NCBI GenBank assembly: GCA_903850425.1
Contig: CAINLR010000017.1
Location: 1-64,000 of the forward strand
Source: an uncultured Verrucomicrobia subdivision 3 bacterium
GTDB taxonomy: Bacteria > Verrucomicrobiota > Verrucomicrobiia > Limisphaerales > UBA11358
Direction of reading: 5' to 3'
Length of the DNA stretch: 64,000 nucleotides
Below are positions 7,183-16,486 of the stretch, piece by piece (the first letter of the stretch is position 1; every line of letters begins with the position of its first letter). The position numbers were made by a program, and so were the translations under genes. The notes below the pieces were generated by a model that was not told where the DNA came from, searched no databases, and saw only the letters and a program-made list of their open reading frames with translations.

Positions 7183-10100
7183 ATGAAAAATTTTGAAGAC
7201 GTCCCCGACCGTCCAAACATTGCCGCGAGCGCCGAGCCGGCGGCGGGCGGCGGTGCGAACCCGGGTGGGACGCTGCGCCAGCGTAAAGTGAACCGCTGGC
7301 GGCTGGGCTGGTTTCTCGCCGCGCTGTTGCTGCTCGTGACCGGCACGTTGTGGTTTTGCTGGCTCCAACCGTCCGCCCCGGTCCCGTTGAACGCCGAATC
7401 CGTTTCCTGGAAAAAATGGCTCTGGTATCCGCACGAGCGGAATGCGGCGAAACGGCTGCCAACCGTTCCTGACAGCGATTTGAAGGGCGCGTTCTTCACG
7501 AACAATCTCGGCTGGGTGGTCGGCAGCGGCGGCGTGATTCTGCACACGCGGGACGGCGGAAAGTCGTGGCAGTTGCAGACGAACATCGCCTGGCCCAAGC
7601 CGTTGGTGCTGCCGGTTCAACATAAATCAACCGTCTCGTCCAAGGGAGTTTTCTTGCCAAAACAGGAGCCTTCCCCAGTTCAAATGAATCTGCCGCCACC
7701 AGCGGCGTTGAACGTGGCGCAAAAAGGTTATGAGGCGGGCAATGCGCCCGCAGGCAATGCGCCCGCAGTCCTGAAGCAAAAAGCATTGAATCAAAAAATG
7801 CCGGACGCAAAAGGCGACTGGCTTCCCGGCGTGCCCAAACTACCAGAGAGCCTTCAGCCGCCTTGGGAGAAAGCGGATTCCGAATCGCCAGCCAACCAGG
7901 GCAAATCGCTTTCAGGCATTTGTTTCGTGGATGCGAAAACCGGCTGGGCAGTTGGTGAAGACGGCGTCATTTTACACACGGCCGACGGCGGCAAATCGTG
8001 GGCGGCGGCAAGCGCCATCACCAATTCCGCCGTTTCTTTTGTCAATCGCCAAACGGACTGGTCGGTGGGTTCGCGCGGAACGATTCTGCACAGTGATGAC
8101 GGCGGGAAACACTGGAACTGCCAGACGTTCAATGCGGCTGTGTTCAAGCATGGCGGCGAACAAATAACCGGCAATTACTCCCGCTGGCCGGCGGCGATGT
8201 TTTATGCGGTGCTGCTGCTGTCGCTGGTTTTTCTCCGCATTGGTTTGTTGAAGCAGACAGCGCCGGAAAAATTTATTCCATCCATCGCGGACTTTGCGGT
8301 ATCGGACCGGCCGCTGACGTCGAAGGATTTCGATGCGTTGAATTTCGGGCCGCTGGCGCAGGGCATCGCGAATTTTTTACGGAACAAGAGCACGGTCGGG
8401 CCGTTGACGCTGGCAGTGGCGGGACCGTGGGGTTCGGGCAAAAGCTCCATCATGGGACTGCTGCGCGAGAAGCTCGTGAGCCAGGGCATCCGTCCGGTGT
8501 GGTTCAACGCGTGGCATCATCAGGACGAAACGCAACTGCTCGCCGCGCTGCTGGAAAACATCCGTTCGCAAGCGGTGCCGCCGTGGTATTCGTGGCGGGG
8601 CGCGGCGTTCCGCGTGCAACTGATCAATCGCCGGATGCACCGCGAATGGCCGATGCTATTCCTGGGCGCGCTGTTCCTCGCCTCGTTCGCGGCGTTGCTG
8701 AATTTGCTGGTGCGTGACGGCCTGTCGTGGGACGCGGTGAAGGACATGGTTCAGAAGCCGGATCTGCTTTCCGCCGGCAAATTCGCGGTGCTCCTGACGG
8801 CGCTGGCGACCGGTTGGAAAATGTTGCAGGGCTTCCAGGCTTTCGGGTTGAACCCGGCCAAGCTGCTGGCCTCGGTGACGGACAAGGCAAAGTTGAGCGA
8901 CCTCGGCGAACAGACCAGTTTCCGCCACCGCTTTGCGCAGGAGTTCGAGGACGTGACGGCCGCGCTGCAACCGCGCACGATGACTGTGTTCATTGACGAT
9001 CTGGATCGTTGCGAACCAGAACAGGTGATGCAAGTGATGCAGTCGCTGAATTTTCTTTCCTCGTCCGGCGAATGCTTTCTCATCATCGGCATGGAGGAAA
9101 ATGCGGTGACGAACTGCGTGGCCATCAGTCTCAAGGAACAGTTCGATTCGCAGCAGGGGCACAAGCTCGACGAGGCGGCCAGCCTGCAACGCCGGTGGGA
9201 TTACGCGCGGCTGTGGATGGAAAAACTCATCCAGATTCGCATCCCGGTTCCAGACCCGAGCGACGATCAATTCCGCACGCTGCTCACCGGCAACATTTCA
9301 CGGTCGGCGGAGGCCGTGCGGCGGAGTAATCTGGTCGCGCAATGGGCGTCCCGGTGGTGGGCGGCGAGCGCGCCCGCGTTGCCGTGGGTCGGACTCTTCG
9401 CGGTGATTCTGGCTGGGTTTTGCTTAACGGGCTTTGAATTGGATCAGTGGCCGTGGCTGAAAGCCCAAATCAGCCGCCCGCCGGAAACGCCGATCGCCGT
9501 GGGCTGGCCGTCCAACAGCATCATTCAGCCGGGCGGATTGATGGCGCTACAACTCACCGTGCCCGAGGGCGTGTCGGGGCGGTCCCTGATGACCAACGCC
9601 AATTTCGAAGCGTGGCTGGCCGGGCAGAAATGGACCGTGAATCTGGAATTCGCCCCGAACCTCATGACGAACCGGTTCCTGTCTGCCGAGGCCGGCAGTG
9701 AAACCAGCCCTGTCATCGCCGCTGTTTCACCCGCCGGCACCGGTCCGGCGACCCGTGTGAACGAAGTGGCGTTGACCTTCAGTCCTGGGCAAAGAAATTA
9801 CGGCGGCTGGTGGCTGGCGCTGCCGTTCCTGATCGTGCTGCTGATTTACGGCTGGAAGAAAATCGCGGAAATTCTGGAGCAGCGTTACAGCGACTCGGAG
9901 GATTTTCGCGGCGCACTGCGCCGCTGGTCGGGCGTGATCCAGGCCGACGCCGGCACGCCGCGCGCGGCCAAACGGCTGATCAACAAACTGCGCTTTTACG
10001 CGATGATGTCGCGGGCGCTGAAATCCGCCAACATGGCGGACATCAATGAAAACGTCGTGGTCGCGTTTGGCGTGAACGAACACCGCCTCAGCCACGGCGT

Positions 10101-10296
10101 CGTCATCCCGGATGAAAAGCTCGGCGGCCTGCTGCGCGCGGAGGCCAGGCTGAATCCCGATGGAGCCGTCAAAAGCATCGCCACTGACTTGCGCGAGTTG
10201 GAAGCGGCGTGGCGGCGGCAGGCGGAAATTTTCCACTACCTGAGTTCCACGGTGAAAACGGAGAACATTTCCACCGGCAAACAATCGGCCGCCTGA
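7183..10296 (+). CDS. membrane KAP-family P-loop NTPase with N-terminal Asp-box (Ycf48/BNR-like) repeats
   Basis: The product is 1037 residues. Residues 1-40 are polar and are followed by a transmembrane helix (about 41-61). The next part has Asp-box repeats (TRDGGKSW about 120; TADGGKSW and HSDDGGKHW about 265-315), with an alanine/proline-rich linker containing a tandem GNAPA. A second helix (about 338-356) precedes a KAP P-loop domain: Walker A GPWGSGKSS (about 413-421), two inserted helices (about 490-510 and 530-550) and Walker B TVFIDDLDRCEPEQ (about 601-614). Further helices lie near 731-752 and 876-893. KAP NTPases are known as membrane-anchored ATPases with helices inside the P-loop fold. 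The Asp-box part would form a partial beta-propeller on the other side of the membrane. Function is unknown. ATG 7183 is favoured by an upstream GAGGA. Confidence 0.82.
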   Translation: MKNFEDVPDRPNIAASAEPAAGGGANPGGTLRQRKVNRWRLGWFLAALLLLVTGTLWFCWLQPSAPVPLNAESVSWKKWLWYPHERNAAKRLPTVPDSDLKGAFFTNNLGWVVGSGGVILHTRDGGKSWQLQTNIAWPKPLVLPVQHKSTVSSKGVFLPKQEPSPVQMNLPPPAALNVAQKGYEAGNAPAGNAPAVLKQKALNQKMPDAKGDWLPGVPKLPESLQPPWEKADSESPANQGKSLSGICFVDAKTGWAVGEDGVILHTADGGKSWAAASAITNSAVSFVNRQTDWSVGSRGTILHSDDGGKHWNCQTFNAAVFKHGGEQITGNYSRWPAAMFYAVLLLSLVFLRIGLLKQTAPEKFIPSIADFAVSDRPLTSKDFDALNFGPLAQGIANFLRNKSTVGPLTLAVAGPWGSGKSSIMGLLREKLVSQGIRPVWFNAWHHQDETQLLAALLENIRSQAVPPWYSWRGAAFRVQLINRRMHREWPMLFLGALFLASFAALLNLLVRDGLSWDAVKDMVQKPDLLSAGKFAVLLTALATGWKMLQGFQAFGLNPAKLLASVTDKAKLSDLGEQTSFRHRFAQEFEDVTAALQPRTMTVFIDDLDRCEPEQVMQVMQSLNFLSSSGECFLIIGMEENAVTNCVAISLKEQFDSQQGHKLDEAASLQRRWDYARLWMEKLIQIRIPVPDPSDDQFRTLLTGNISRSAEAVRRSNLVAQWASRWWAASAPALPWVGLFAVILAGFCLTGFELDQWPWLKAQISRPPETPIAVGWPSNSIIQPGGLMALQLTVPEGVSGRSLMTNANFEAWLAGQKWTVNLEFAPNLMTNRFLSAEAGSETSPVIAAVSPAGTGPATRVNEVALTFSPGQRNYGGWWLALPFLIVLLIYGWKKIAEILEQRYSDSEDFRGALRRWSGVIQADAGTPRAAKRLINKLRFYAMMSRALKSANMADINENVVVAFGVNEHRLSHGVVIPDEKLGGLLRAEARLNPDGAVKSIATDLRELEAAWRRQAEIFHYLSSTVKTENISTGKQSAA

Positions 10297-10513
10297 CGCC
10301 GCGCGGTGATCGGCCGCAAGCTCTCAACCCGCATTCTGAAGTTGGGGACCACGCCCGCCCCGGGCGTCGCTGGCCGCGCCCTCGCGGCCAGCCGGTTGCG
10401 CGTGACGCGGCCATAAACACTCGGAACCTTTCTGTGCGCCCGGGTTTTCCGCGAGGGCGCGGAAAACTGCGCCCGAGGCGGGCGCGCTCCCGTTTCTACT
10501 TCGGAGTTCGGGT
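10297..10513. repeat. cluster of GC-rich palindromes (REP-like)
   Basis: Four perfect inverted repeats lie in 135 bases: ACGCCCG/CGGGCGT (10351-10367), GGCCGCG/CGCGGCC (10372-10389), GTTTTCCGCG/CGCGGAAAAC around AGGG (10444-10467), and GCGCCCG/CGGGCGC (10469-10485). On the minus strand the last is preceded by GGAGCGCG and followed by GCAG, the same head and tail as the repeats at 37186-37359. The cluster sits between convergent genes (KAP NTPase and GH2) and may also end transcription. Confidence 0.7.
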
Positions 10514-13500
10514 TCAATTAGTTCCGCGCTTGGCCGGCCCGGCTGGCGCATCACCGGCGTCAATATCCGGCGAAGCCGTGCGGACGCGTTGGTATTCGAT
10601 GCTGCCGGCATTGTCGTCCGCCAGTTTCGGCCCGGCGTATATCACCGCCAGCTCCGCGAGCGCAGCGGAGTTGTCGTTTCCAAAACCGGAAAGCGCGGTC
10701 AATTTCAAGTATTTTGCCGAAACCGTTTTTCCAAATGGGATTTTCTGCTCATCAAAGGTCGAAGCCAATTGGCCGCTGGCAACTGGCTGCCAGTTCGTCC
10801 CGTCATCGCTCGACTGCAAGGTGAATTCCCGAAGATCGCCCTGATGCTCGCGATGATTCTGGCGTGGCATCAAAACGAGGCCACTCAGCGCGACGGCTTG
10901 TGGAAATGAAATTTTGATTTCGTGCGGATATTTCGGCCCATTGCCGCGCGCATCCGCGCTGCTCCAGAACGTATTCGGATCGCCATCAATCAGCTCATTC
11001 GCCCGCCGACCATCCGCCGTGGCAGTCGCTCCGAGCTGGTGCATGATGCGATTGTCAAACAGCAGCGAAGGAATGGCCTCCGTGCCCAATGCAACTTGCG
11101 GAGTAAAACGAGAGCCGGCCATGTAATCGAGCAGCGAACGTTTCAATTGCCGCGCCACCGGGCTGGCCTGGCTGTTCAGATCAAGCGAACAAACCAGCAG
11201 CTTGCCGGTGCCAACTTTGGCTTCAAAAACCACCCCGAGCTTGTAGTTCCGGTTCCAATCGTCAATCGCGGAAACGATGGGCTTCAGTTCCCGGGAGAGG
11301 TGATCCAGGTTGATGGCGCGGGCATTGCGGACGAGTTCAGTCCATTGCCAGTCGCAGTGCGATTCAGTGGGAAATTTCGCGAGGGCCGGGGAGTTGGTGT
11401 CGCACCAGAGGCCGAGCATGCGGCTCCAAGTCGGCCCCATCAGCGCGTTCCAAAACACCGGCACGCGCGCCAGCGGTGGGCTGCTCCAAGCCAAATCCGC
11501 AAGGCGGGGCTGGAATAATACTTTGCCGCCGGCCAACAGTTCTTTCTCCGCCTCGTCCCACGAACTGGTCACGAGGACATCAGAAATTTTTAGGTCCTCA
11601 AGCTGCGCCGGATAGAGCCAGAAGTTCCAGTAATTTTCAAACGCGGGGCGGGCGACCTGCGTGTCCTGTAGGGTTTCAGTGACAATGTTTGGCTCACTTG
11701 CTTCCGCAGGCGGGCGCAAGGCCGGCCCCACTTTAACGACGAGCCGGTATTTGCCCGGAGCCGACAGCCGGGACAAATCGGCGGCGATCTTTCCGAGTGG
11801 AATGTTTTTGCCGATGGGGATGGTCGCAGCCGGAAAAGCACCGTGCGCGACCTCATTGCCGCCCATATCTCGTATCTCCCAGTTCGCCGTTGCGTTGGTC
11901 AACGTGAGCGCGCCAAAGTTCGCGGTTTCCACCGCCGCTTCCAATTTATCGGCCGTGGTAAACACTCGCTGCTTCAGTCGTGCCAGCGGGACCACCGGGC
12001 CGCAGAATTTATTGAACTCTTCGGCCGTTGTGTAGCCTTTGCTGCCCCAGAACGGATCAAGCAGGCCGACCAACGCAGTGCCCTGGCCGGTGTAATCGTG
12101 CAGGTCGAGCAGTTGAAATCCGGCGAGACCGGGCGTGCGCAGGGCAGCTTCGATTTCTTCCTTGTAGCAGGCGAGTTGGAATTTGCCGGAGGCGAGCGCA
12201 AAATCCTGGTTCCGTTCCAAAAGTCCATGAGCAGCGGCGGAGTCGCGGAAAATTTCGTAATTTCCCGGCTGCATGAAACCGGCGAATTTTTTGATGAGGT
12301 CAAAATCGGGATACGCGACCCATTGGCCGACTTCGTGCGAGACGACCGGCACCTTCACGCCCGCGATGGAATCGCCGTAGTCGCCGCCGAACCAGCCCTT
12401 TTCGCCCCGCACGCGGTTCAACCCGACGCGGCCGATGGCGAGATAATCCGCGCCATCATTGAGCGATTCGTCCGGCGTATCAATCAGGGACCAGCCGGTG
12501 TCCGGCGTGTAAAGCCGGCGCGGATCGGCCGCGCGAAAATGTTTCACCCAATCCGGCAGCACTTGCTTCCAGCGCCCGCCGGCCTCATTGCTCGCCGACA
12601 GCAGCAGGAACGAAGGATGATTGCCGTAGGCTTTGAGGATGCGCTCAGTTTCCGTGTAAAGCATTTTTTCCATCTCGCTGCCGGGAGCGAATTGATTCCA
12701 CATGCCCGGTTCAACTTGCAAATAAACGCCGAGTTCGTCTGCCGCCGTGAACGCCGCTTCGGGCGGACACCACGAATGAAACCGCATGTGGTTCAAACCA
12801 TATTCTCTGCAGGTCTGAAACACCTTCTTCCACGAGGCAACATCCGTCGGCGGATAACCGGTCAGCGGAAAATCGCCGCCGAAATGTGTGCCGCGAAAGA
12901 AGATCGGCTGGCCATTCAATCTGAACTGGTTTCCGTCCGCGCGGAAATCGCGCAGGCCGAAAGTGATTTCGCGCGTGTCGTAAACCGGTTCCGCTCCGTT
13001 CTTGGCATCCAGCGCCAGCACCAGTGTGACCGTTTGCAGCGCCGGGTGAAATTCATCCCACAACTGGGTCTCCTTTCCGACTGCGAAAGTGATGCTCGCC
13101 TTGCCACCGTTGGTTAGCCAACTCGCGGTAAAGCCCAGTGGTTTCATCAGAACCGATGGTTTGAAATGGCCGCTGACCACCGACAAAGTGCCTTGGCCCG
13201 AACGTCCGCTCGCGTTGCCAAGGGCGACGGAAATGCGTGCGACCTTTTTGGCGGCGTCCAGAAAAACTTGCGCGTCTTCAATCCACACCGTCGGCGTGGC
13301 TTGCAGTTCGATCTTACCGACAAGGCCGTTCCACGCGTTAGCGAGCGAGTCCGAGACGCTATGCGCGTCCGGGCGATACGGCAAAATCATCCGGTTGTCC
13401 ACGCGGACGGTCAGGCGATGCGGTCCCGGCGGCACCAGCCCGAAATCAAATTCGTGCGGCGTGCAGAGGCTGAGGTCTGAACCGATTTCTTTTTCATCGA

Positions 13501-13939
13501 GCCAGACGGTGGACTTCCAATGTGGTCGTTCGAGAAACAGCACGATGCGCTGACCGATCCAATTGGGTGGAATTTCGACGTCGCGTTGATACCACGCCGC
13601 GCCGAGGTAATGCCGCACCGGCTGGCACAGAAAGGGAACTTTGACACTACCCGCATTGGTGTAAGCCGCGTAGTCTGCGCGCAGAAACCAGAAATGATCG
13701 TAGAGGGAGAGCACCCACGGTGTCGTCGTGCTGATCGCGTCACCGTAGCCTTGCGCTTCGAGGATGCCCGGAAGTTGGATTTTGTCCGGCAGGTCTTTGG
13801 TGAACCAACGTTCGTTCGTGCCGGCGTCGTTGCGGTCGAGGGCAAAGCGCCATTCGCCCGCGAGCGGCAGGGTTTCAGCCGCGCGGCCAGCTCCGGCAGC
13901 CAAGCCAAGCCACAGCGCGAGAAAAATAAGTCGGTGCAT
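10514..13939 (-). CDS. glycoside hydrolase family 2 enzyme with C-terminal F5/8-type discoidin domain, secreted
   Basis: The 1141-residue product has a signal peptide (MHRLIFLALWLGLAAGAG), a GH2 sugar-binding jelly-roll (about 25-220), an immunoglobulin-like domain (about 220-330) and a TIM barrel (about 330-650). Catalytic candidates are E452 in SASNEAGG (acid/base) and E536 in VSHEVGQW (nucleophile). A long beta region follows, and the last 140 residues form an F5/8 type C carbohydrate-binding domain (ATATADGRRANELIDGDPNT and FTLQSSDDG motifs). It is likely a beta-galactosidase, glucuronidase or related exo-enzyme acting outside the cytoplasm. I chose ATG 13939 over the in-frame GTG 13951 for the signal peptide. 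Confidence 0.87.
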   Translation of the reverse strand: MHRLIFLALWLGLAAGAGRAAETLPLAGEWRFALDRNDAGTNERWFTKDLPDKIQLPGILEAQGYGDAISTTTPWVLSLYDHFWFLRADYAAYTNAGSVKVPFLCQPVRHYLGAAWYQRDVEIPPNWIGQRIVLFLERPHWKSTVWLDEKEIGSDLSLCTPHEFDFGLVPPGPHRLTVRVDNRMILPYRPDAHSVSDSLANAWNGLVGKIELQATPTVWIEDAQVFLDAAKKVARISVALGNASGRSGQGTLSVVSGHFKPSVLMKPLGFTASWLTNGGKASITFAVGKETQLWDEFHPALQTVTLVLALDAKNGAEPVYDTREITFGLRDFRADGNQFRLNGQPIFFRGTHFGGDFPLTGYPPTDVASWKKVFQTCREYGLNHMRFHSWCPPEAAFTAADELGVYLQVEPGMWNQFAPGSEMEKMLYTETERILKAYGNHPSFLLLSASNEAGGRWKQVLPDWVKHFRAADPRRLYTPDTGWSLIDTPDESLNDGADYLAIGRVGLNRVRGEKGWFGGDYGDSIAGVKVPVVSHEVGQWVAYPDFDLIKKFAGFMQPGNYEIFRDSAAAHGLLERNQDFALASGKFQLACYKEEIEAALRTPGLAGFQLLDLHDYTGQGTALVGLLDPFWGSKGYTTAEEFNKFCGPVVPLARLKQRVFTTADKLEAAVETANFGALTLTNATANWEIRDMGGNEVAHGAFPAATIPIGKNIPLGKIAADLSRLSAPGKYRLVVKVGPALRPPAEASEPNIVTETLQDTQVARPAFENYWNFWLYPAQLEDLKISDVLVTSSWDEAEKELLAGGKVLFQPRLADLAWSSPPLARVPVFWNALMGPTWSRMLGLWCDTNSPALAKFPTESHCDWQWTELVRNARAINLDHLSRELKPIVSAIDDWNRNYKLGVVFEAKVGTGKLLVCSLDLNSQASPVARQLKRSLLDYMAGSRFTPQVALGTEAIPSLLFDNRIMHQLGATATADGRRANELIDGDPNTFWSSADARGNGPKYPHEIKISFPQAVALSGLVLMPRQNHREHQGDLREFTLQSSDDGTNWQPVASGQLASTFDEQKIPFGKTVSAKYLKLTALSGFGNDNSAALAELAVIYAGPKLADDNAGSIEYQRVRTASPDIDAGDAPAGPAKRGTN

Positions 13940-14065
13940 GTGCGGGCACACGTTAGCCGCAAAACAGTTGCAATTGAATAACCAAAACTGGCGATTTCAT
14001 CTGGTGCCAGGAGTTGTTCGGTTTGTGTTGATAAACGCCGCGAAAAACGGCATTAGAAACCGCGC

Positions 14066-14344
14066 ATGAATCACAATTCCTATTTTGAAGGCAAAGTTCA
14101 GAGTCTCGCCGTCGGCACCTCCGATGGCCCGGCGACGGTCGGCGTGATCGAACCCGGCAAATATAGTTTCGGCACCGACTGCGTGGAACACATGCACGTC
14201 GTGGCTGGCACGCTGAGGGCCAAACTCCCCGGCGGCGAATGGCAGAGCTACAACGACGGCCAATTTTTCATCGTTCCCAAAGGGGTGAAGTTCGAAGTCG
14301 AGGCGGCCGGCGACGTCGCCTACCTCTGCTACTACAAACGTTAA
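14066..14344 (+). CDS. ppnP: pyrimidine/purine nucleoside phosphorylase PpnP
   Basis: This 92-residue cupin-like protein matches PpnP (formerly YaiE/DUF1255) in length and sequence: NSYFEGKVQSLAV at the start, GVIEPGKYSFGT, the HMHVVAGTLRAKLPG centre and FFIVPKGVKFEVEA before the end YLCYYKR. The family phosphorolyses several nucleosides to a free base and ribose 1-phosphate. It is cytoplasmic. It is transcribed toward cobA-hemD and ends at a strong terminator that reaches the stop codon of that gene. Confidence 0.93.
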   Translation: MNHNSYFEGKVQSLAVGTSDGPATVGVIEPGKYSFGTDCVEHMHVVAGTLRAKLPGGEWQSYNDGQFFIVPKGVKFEVEAAGDVAYLCYYKR

Positions 14345-14363
14345 CCGAATTCAGATTTGGTGC

Positions 14364-14396
14364 CGCCGGAGGAAGCCAATTCGTCCGGCGTTTTTT
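14364..14396 (+). terminator. Rho-independent terminator of ppnP
   Basis: CGCCGGA (14364-14370) pairs with TCCGGCG (14384-14390) around a 13-base loop and is followed by six T (14391-14396). It lies 20 bases after the ppnP stop and overlaps the stop codon of the convergent cobA-hemD gene. Confidence 0.85.
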
Positions 14397-15915
14397 ATTT
14401 CGCCGCCTTGAGCAAACCGGCGATCAAACCATCGGTCGTGTGCTGCTTCGCCTCGAAAGTGGGCGGCAATCCCAGCGCGAGAATTGTCTTGCTCGTCTCG
14501 GGTCCGATGGACGCGAGTTTCAGGCCGGGAAATTTCTTCACCAGCTTCGGCAAGTCAAACCGGGCGTGAAAATGTTCCACGGTCGAACTGCTCGTAAACG
14601 TCACCCAGTCCGCGCCGCTTTCGAGCAGGCGTTCGCTGGCCCCGGTGGGGTCTTCGGTTTCGGGAATGGTTTTGTAAATGGCGATGTCATCCACGATCGC
14701 GCCTGCTTCCTGCAAGGCTTCTGGCAATTCCCGGTTCGCCACTTCGGCGCGCAGCAGGCACATCTTCACGTTCTCGATGTCCTGATATTTTTTGAACGCA
14801 GCGGCCACTTTTTTGGCGGTGAAAACGTCCGGCGTCAAATCCACCTGGAGATGCAGCTCGCGCAACTTCGCCGCCGTGGCCGGGCCGACGGCGGCAATTC
14901 GTGCGCCGCCAAGGTCGCGCAAGTCCTGGAAGCGCCGGAAGAAAATATCGAAAAACGCCGTGACGCCGTTCGCGCTGGTGAAGATCAGCCAGTCGTAGGA
15001 GTTCAATTCCAGCAGGCAATCAATGATGGCGTCTTTTTGCGTCGGCGTCGTGATCTTGATTGTGGGCACAGCGAGCACGTCCGCGCCGAGTTCGGCGAGC
15101 CGTTGCGCGAAAGTCCCGGCTTGTTCCGAGCGCCGGGTGACGACGATGCGCTGACCGAACAGCGGGCGGTTTTCAAACCAGTTCAATTTCCCGCGCAGCT
15201 TCACGACGTCCCCGATGATCGTGAGTGCGGGCGGAACAATTTTTTCCTTCGCCGCGAGCGCCGCAATCGTGGCGAGGCTGCCAGCAACCGTCTTCTGACG
15301 GCCCGTCGTGCCGCGATGAATGACGGCTATGGGCGTCTGTGGTGCCATGCCATTCTTGATGAGCGCGGCGGTCCAATCAGACAATTGCTCCGTGCCCATC
15401 AGCACGACTTTGGTGCCGGGAATCCTGGCAATCTGATCGTAGCGCAAAGCCGTGGCGGCATCCGCGGCATCACTGTGGCCGGTGAAGACGGTGAAGCTCG
15501 AACAATGTTCGCGGTGCGTCAGCGGAATGCCGGCGTAGTTTGGCACCGCGGTGATGGAAGAAACGCCGGGCACGATTTCAAACGGAATTTTTTCCGCCGC
15601 GAGTGCTTCGGCTTCCTCGCCGCCACGGCCGAAAACAAACGGGTCACCGCCCTTGAGCCGCACGACCGTCTTGCCGTCGCGAGCCCGGGCGATAATCAGC
15701 GCCGTGATTTCCGCCTGCGGCATAACCATGTTTTTGCCGCGCGAAATAAATTCAGCGGTGGCGGGGGCGAGCCGGAGCAGTTCGGGATTGGCGAGCGCGT
15801 CATAGATGACCACGTCCGCACGCCGGAGCAATTCCGCGCCGCGCAACGTCAACAAGCCCGCGTCGCCGGGTCCGGCGCCGACGAGGTAAACAGAACCTTT
15901 GGGTTTCACGCGCAT
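14395..15915 (-). CDS. cobA-hemD: uroporphyrinogen-III C-methyltransferase / uroporphyrinogen-III synthase fusion
   Basis: This is a 506-residue bifunctional protein. Residues 1-245 are the SAM-dependent methyltransferase: GSVYLVGAGPGDAGLLTLRG at the start, ADVVIYDALAN, VVRLKGGDPFVFGRGGEE and PGVSS. It makes precorrin-2 toward siroheme and cobalamin. Residues about 255-506 are HemD, cyclising hydroxymethylbilane to uroporphyrinogen III: VVTRRSEQAGTF at its start, DWLIFTSANGV and the closing DWVTFTSSSTVEHF. Fused forms are known in several phyla. No hemA or hemC lies next to it here. It is cytoplasmic. Confidence 0.95.
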   Translation of the reverse strand: MRVKPKGSVYLVGAGPGDAGLLTLRGAELLRRADVVIYDALANPELLRLAPATAEFISRGKNMVMPQAEITALIIARARDGKTVVRLKGGDPFVFGRGGEEAEALAAEKIPFEIVPGVSSITAVPNYAGIPLTHREHCSSFTVFTGHSDAADAATALRYDQIARIPGTKVVLMGTEQLSDWTAALIKNGMAPQTPIAVIHRGTTGRQKTVAGSLATIAALAAKEKIVPPALTIIGDVVKLRGKLNWFENRPLFGQRIVVTRRSEQAGTFAQRLAELGADVLAVPTIKITTPTQKDAIIDCLLELNSYDWLIFTSANGVTAFFDIFFRRFQDLRDLGGARIAAVGPATAAKLRELHLQVDLTPDVFTAKKVAAAFKKYQDIENVKMCLLRAEVANRELPEALQEAGAIVDDIAIYKTIPETEDPTGASERLLESGADWVTFTSSSTVEHFHARFDLPKLVKKFPGLKLASIGPETSKTILALGLPPTFEAKQHTTDGLIAGLLKAAK

Positions 15916-16045
15916 ACTTTAAGCGAGCGGCGACGTTAATCAATGCCAGAGGACGGCGCGTGAGTTTCCGGGCGGGCGGCGCGTGGGCGACAATTTTCCT
16001 GGGCCCGCCCGCTTGGAATAAATTGGTTGTGTGTTAAGGTGAGCC

Positions 16046-16411
16046 ATGTTTTTGGTGACAACGAACAAAGCTCGACGACTCTTATGCCTGAGTTACATCG
16101 GGCACGTGGGGGTGGCGGAACTGGAACGCGGCTATCTGGAGGTGAAGGTCATGCTCGCGGAGTTTGCCAATGGTTTCGAGGTGCTGGTGGATTTATGCCG
16201 CTTGGAAGACATGGATGTCGCGTGCGCGGATATCATCGGAAGAACCATGGAACTGATGGATAAACACGGCGTGGAGATCGTGGTGCGCGTGATTGCGGAT
16301 CCCGGCAAGGACATTGGCCTGAACATCATTTCCATTTTCCACTACCCGAACCATCCGCGCATCGTCACCTGCCAAACCATGCTGGAAGCGGCGCAGGTGC
16401 TGGCCTTGTAA
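16046..16411 (+). CDS. STAS-like hypothetical protein
   Basis: This 121-residue cytoplasmic protein opens at ATG 16046, preceded by a good AAGGTGAG ribosome site. The alternation of short strands and helices (LLCLSYIGHVG, GFEVLVDLCRLEDMD, ADIIGRTMELMDKHGVEIVVRVI) looks like the STAS/SpoIIAA-like fold, but I see no phosphorylatable serine motif. Function is unknown. It ends 75 bases before frr and may be read with it. Confidence 0.6.
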   Translation: MFLVTTNKARRLLCLSYIGHVGVAELERGYLEVKVMLAEFANGFEVLVDLCRLEDMDVACADIIGRTMELMDKHGVEIVVRVIADPGKDIGLNIISIFHYPNHPRIVTCQTMLEAAQVLAL

Positions 16412-16486
16412 AACCGATCAAATCAGGGAGGACCCGGCAAATTTTTGCCACTATACACCCGCAAATCACTTTGCTAGGCTCGCCGC

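Noticed and set aside
7183-10296. Defence island around the KAP NTPase
   Set aside because: Neighbours are a cupin, a transporter and a GH2 enzyme; no nuclease, methylase or toxin gene is adjacent, so defence is not claimed.
11843-13117. 424-codon plus-strand frame inside the GH2 gene
   Set aside because: Antisense shadow; both GH2 catalytic glutamates are read on the minus strand here.
14239-15939. A 566-codon plus-strand frame over cobA-hemD
   Set aside because: Antisense shadow of a gene with unmistakable methyltransferase and HemD motifs; it also overlaps the end of ppnP.
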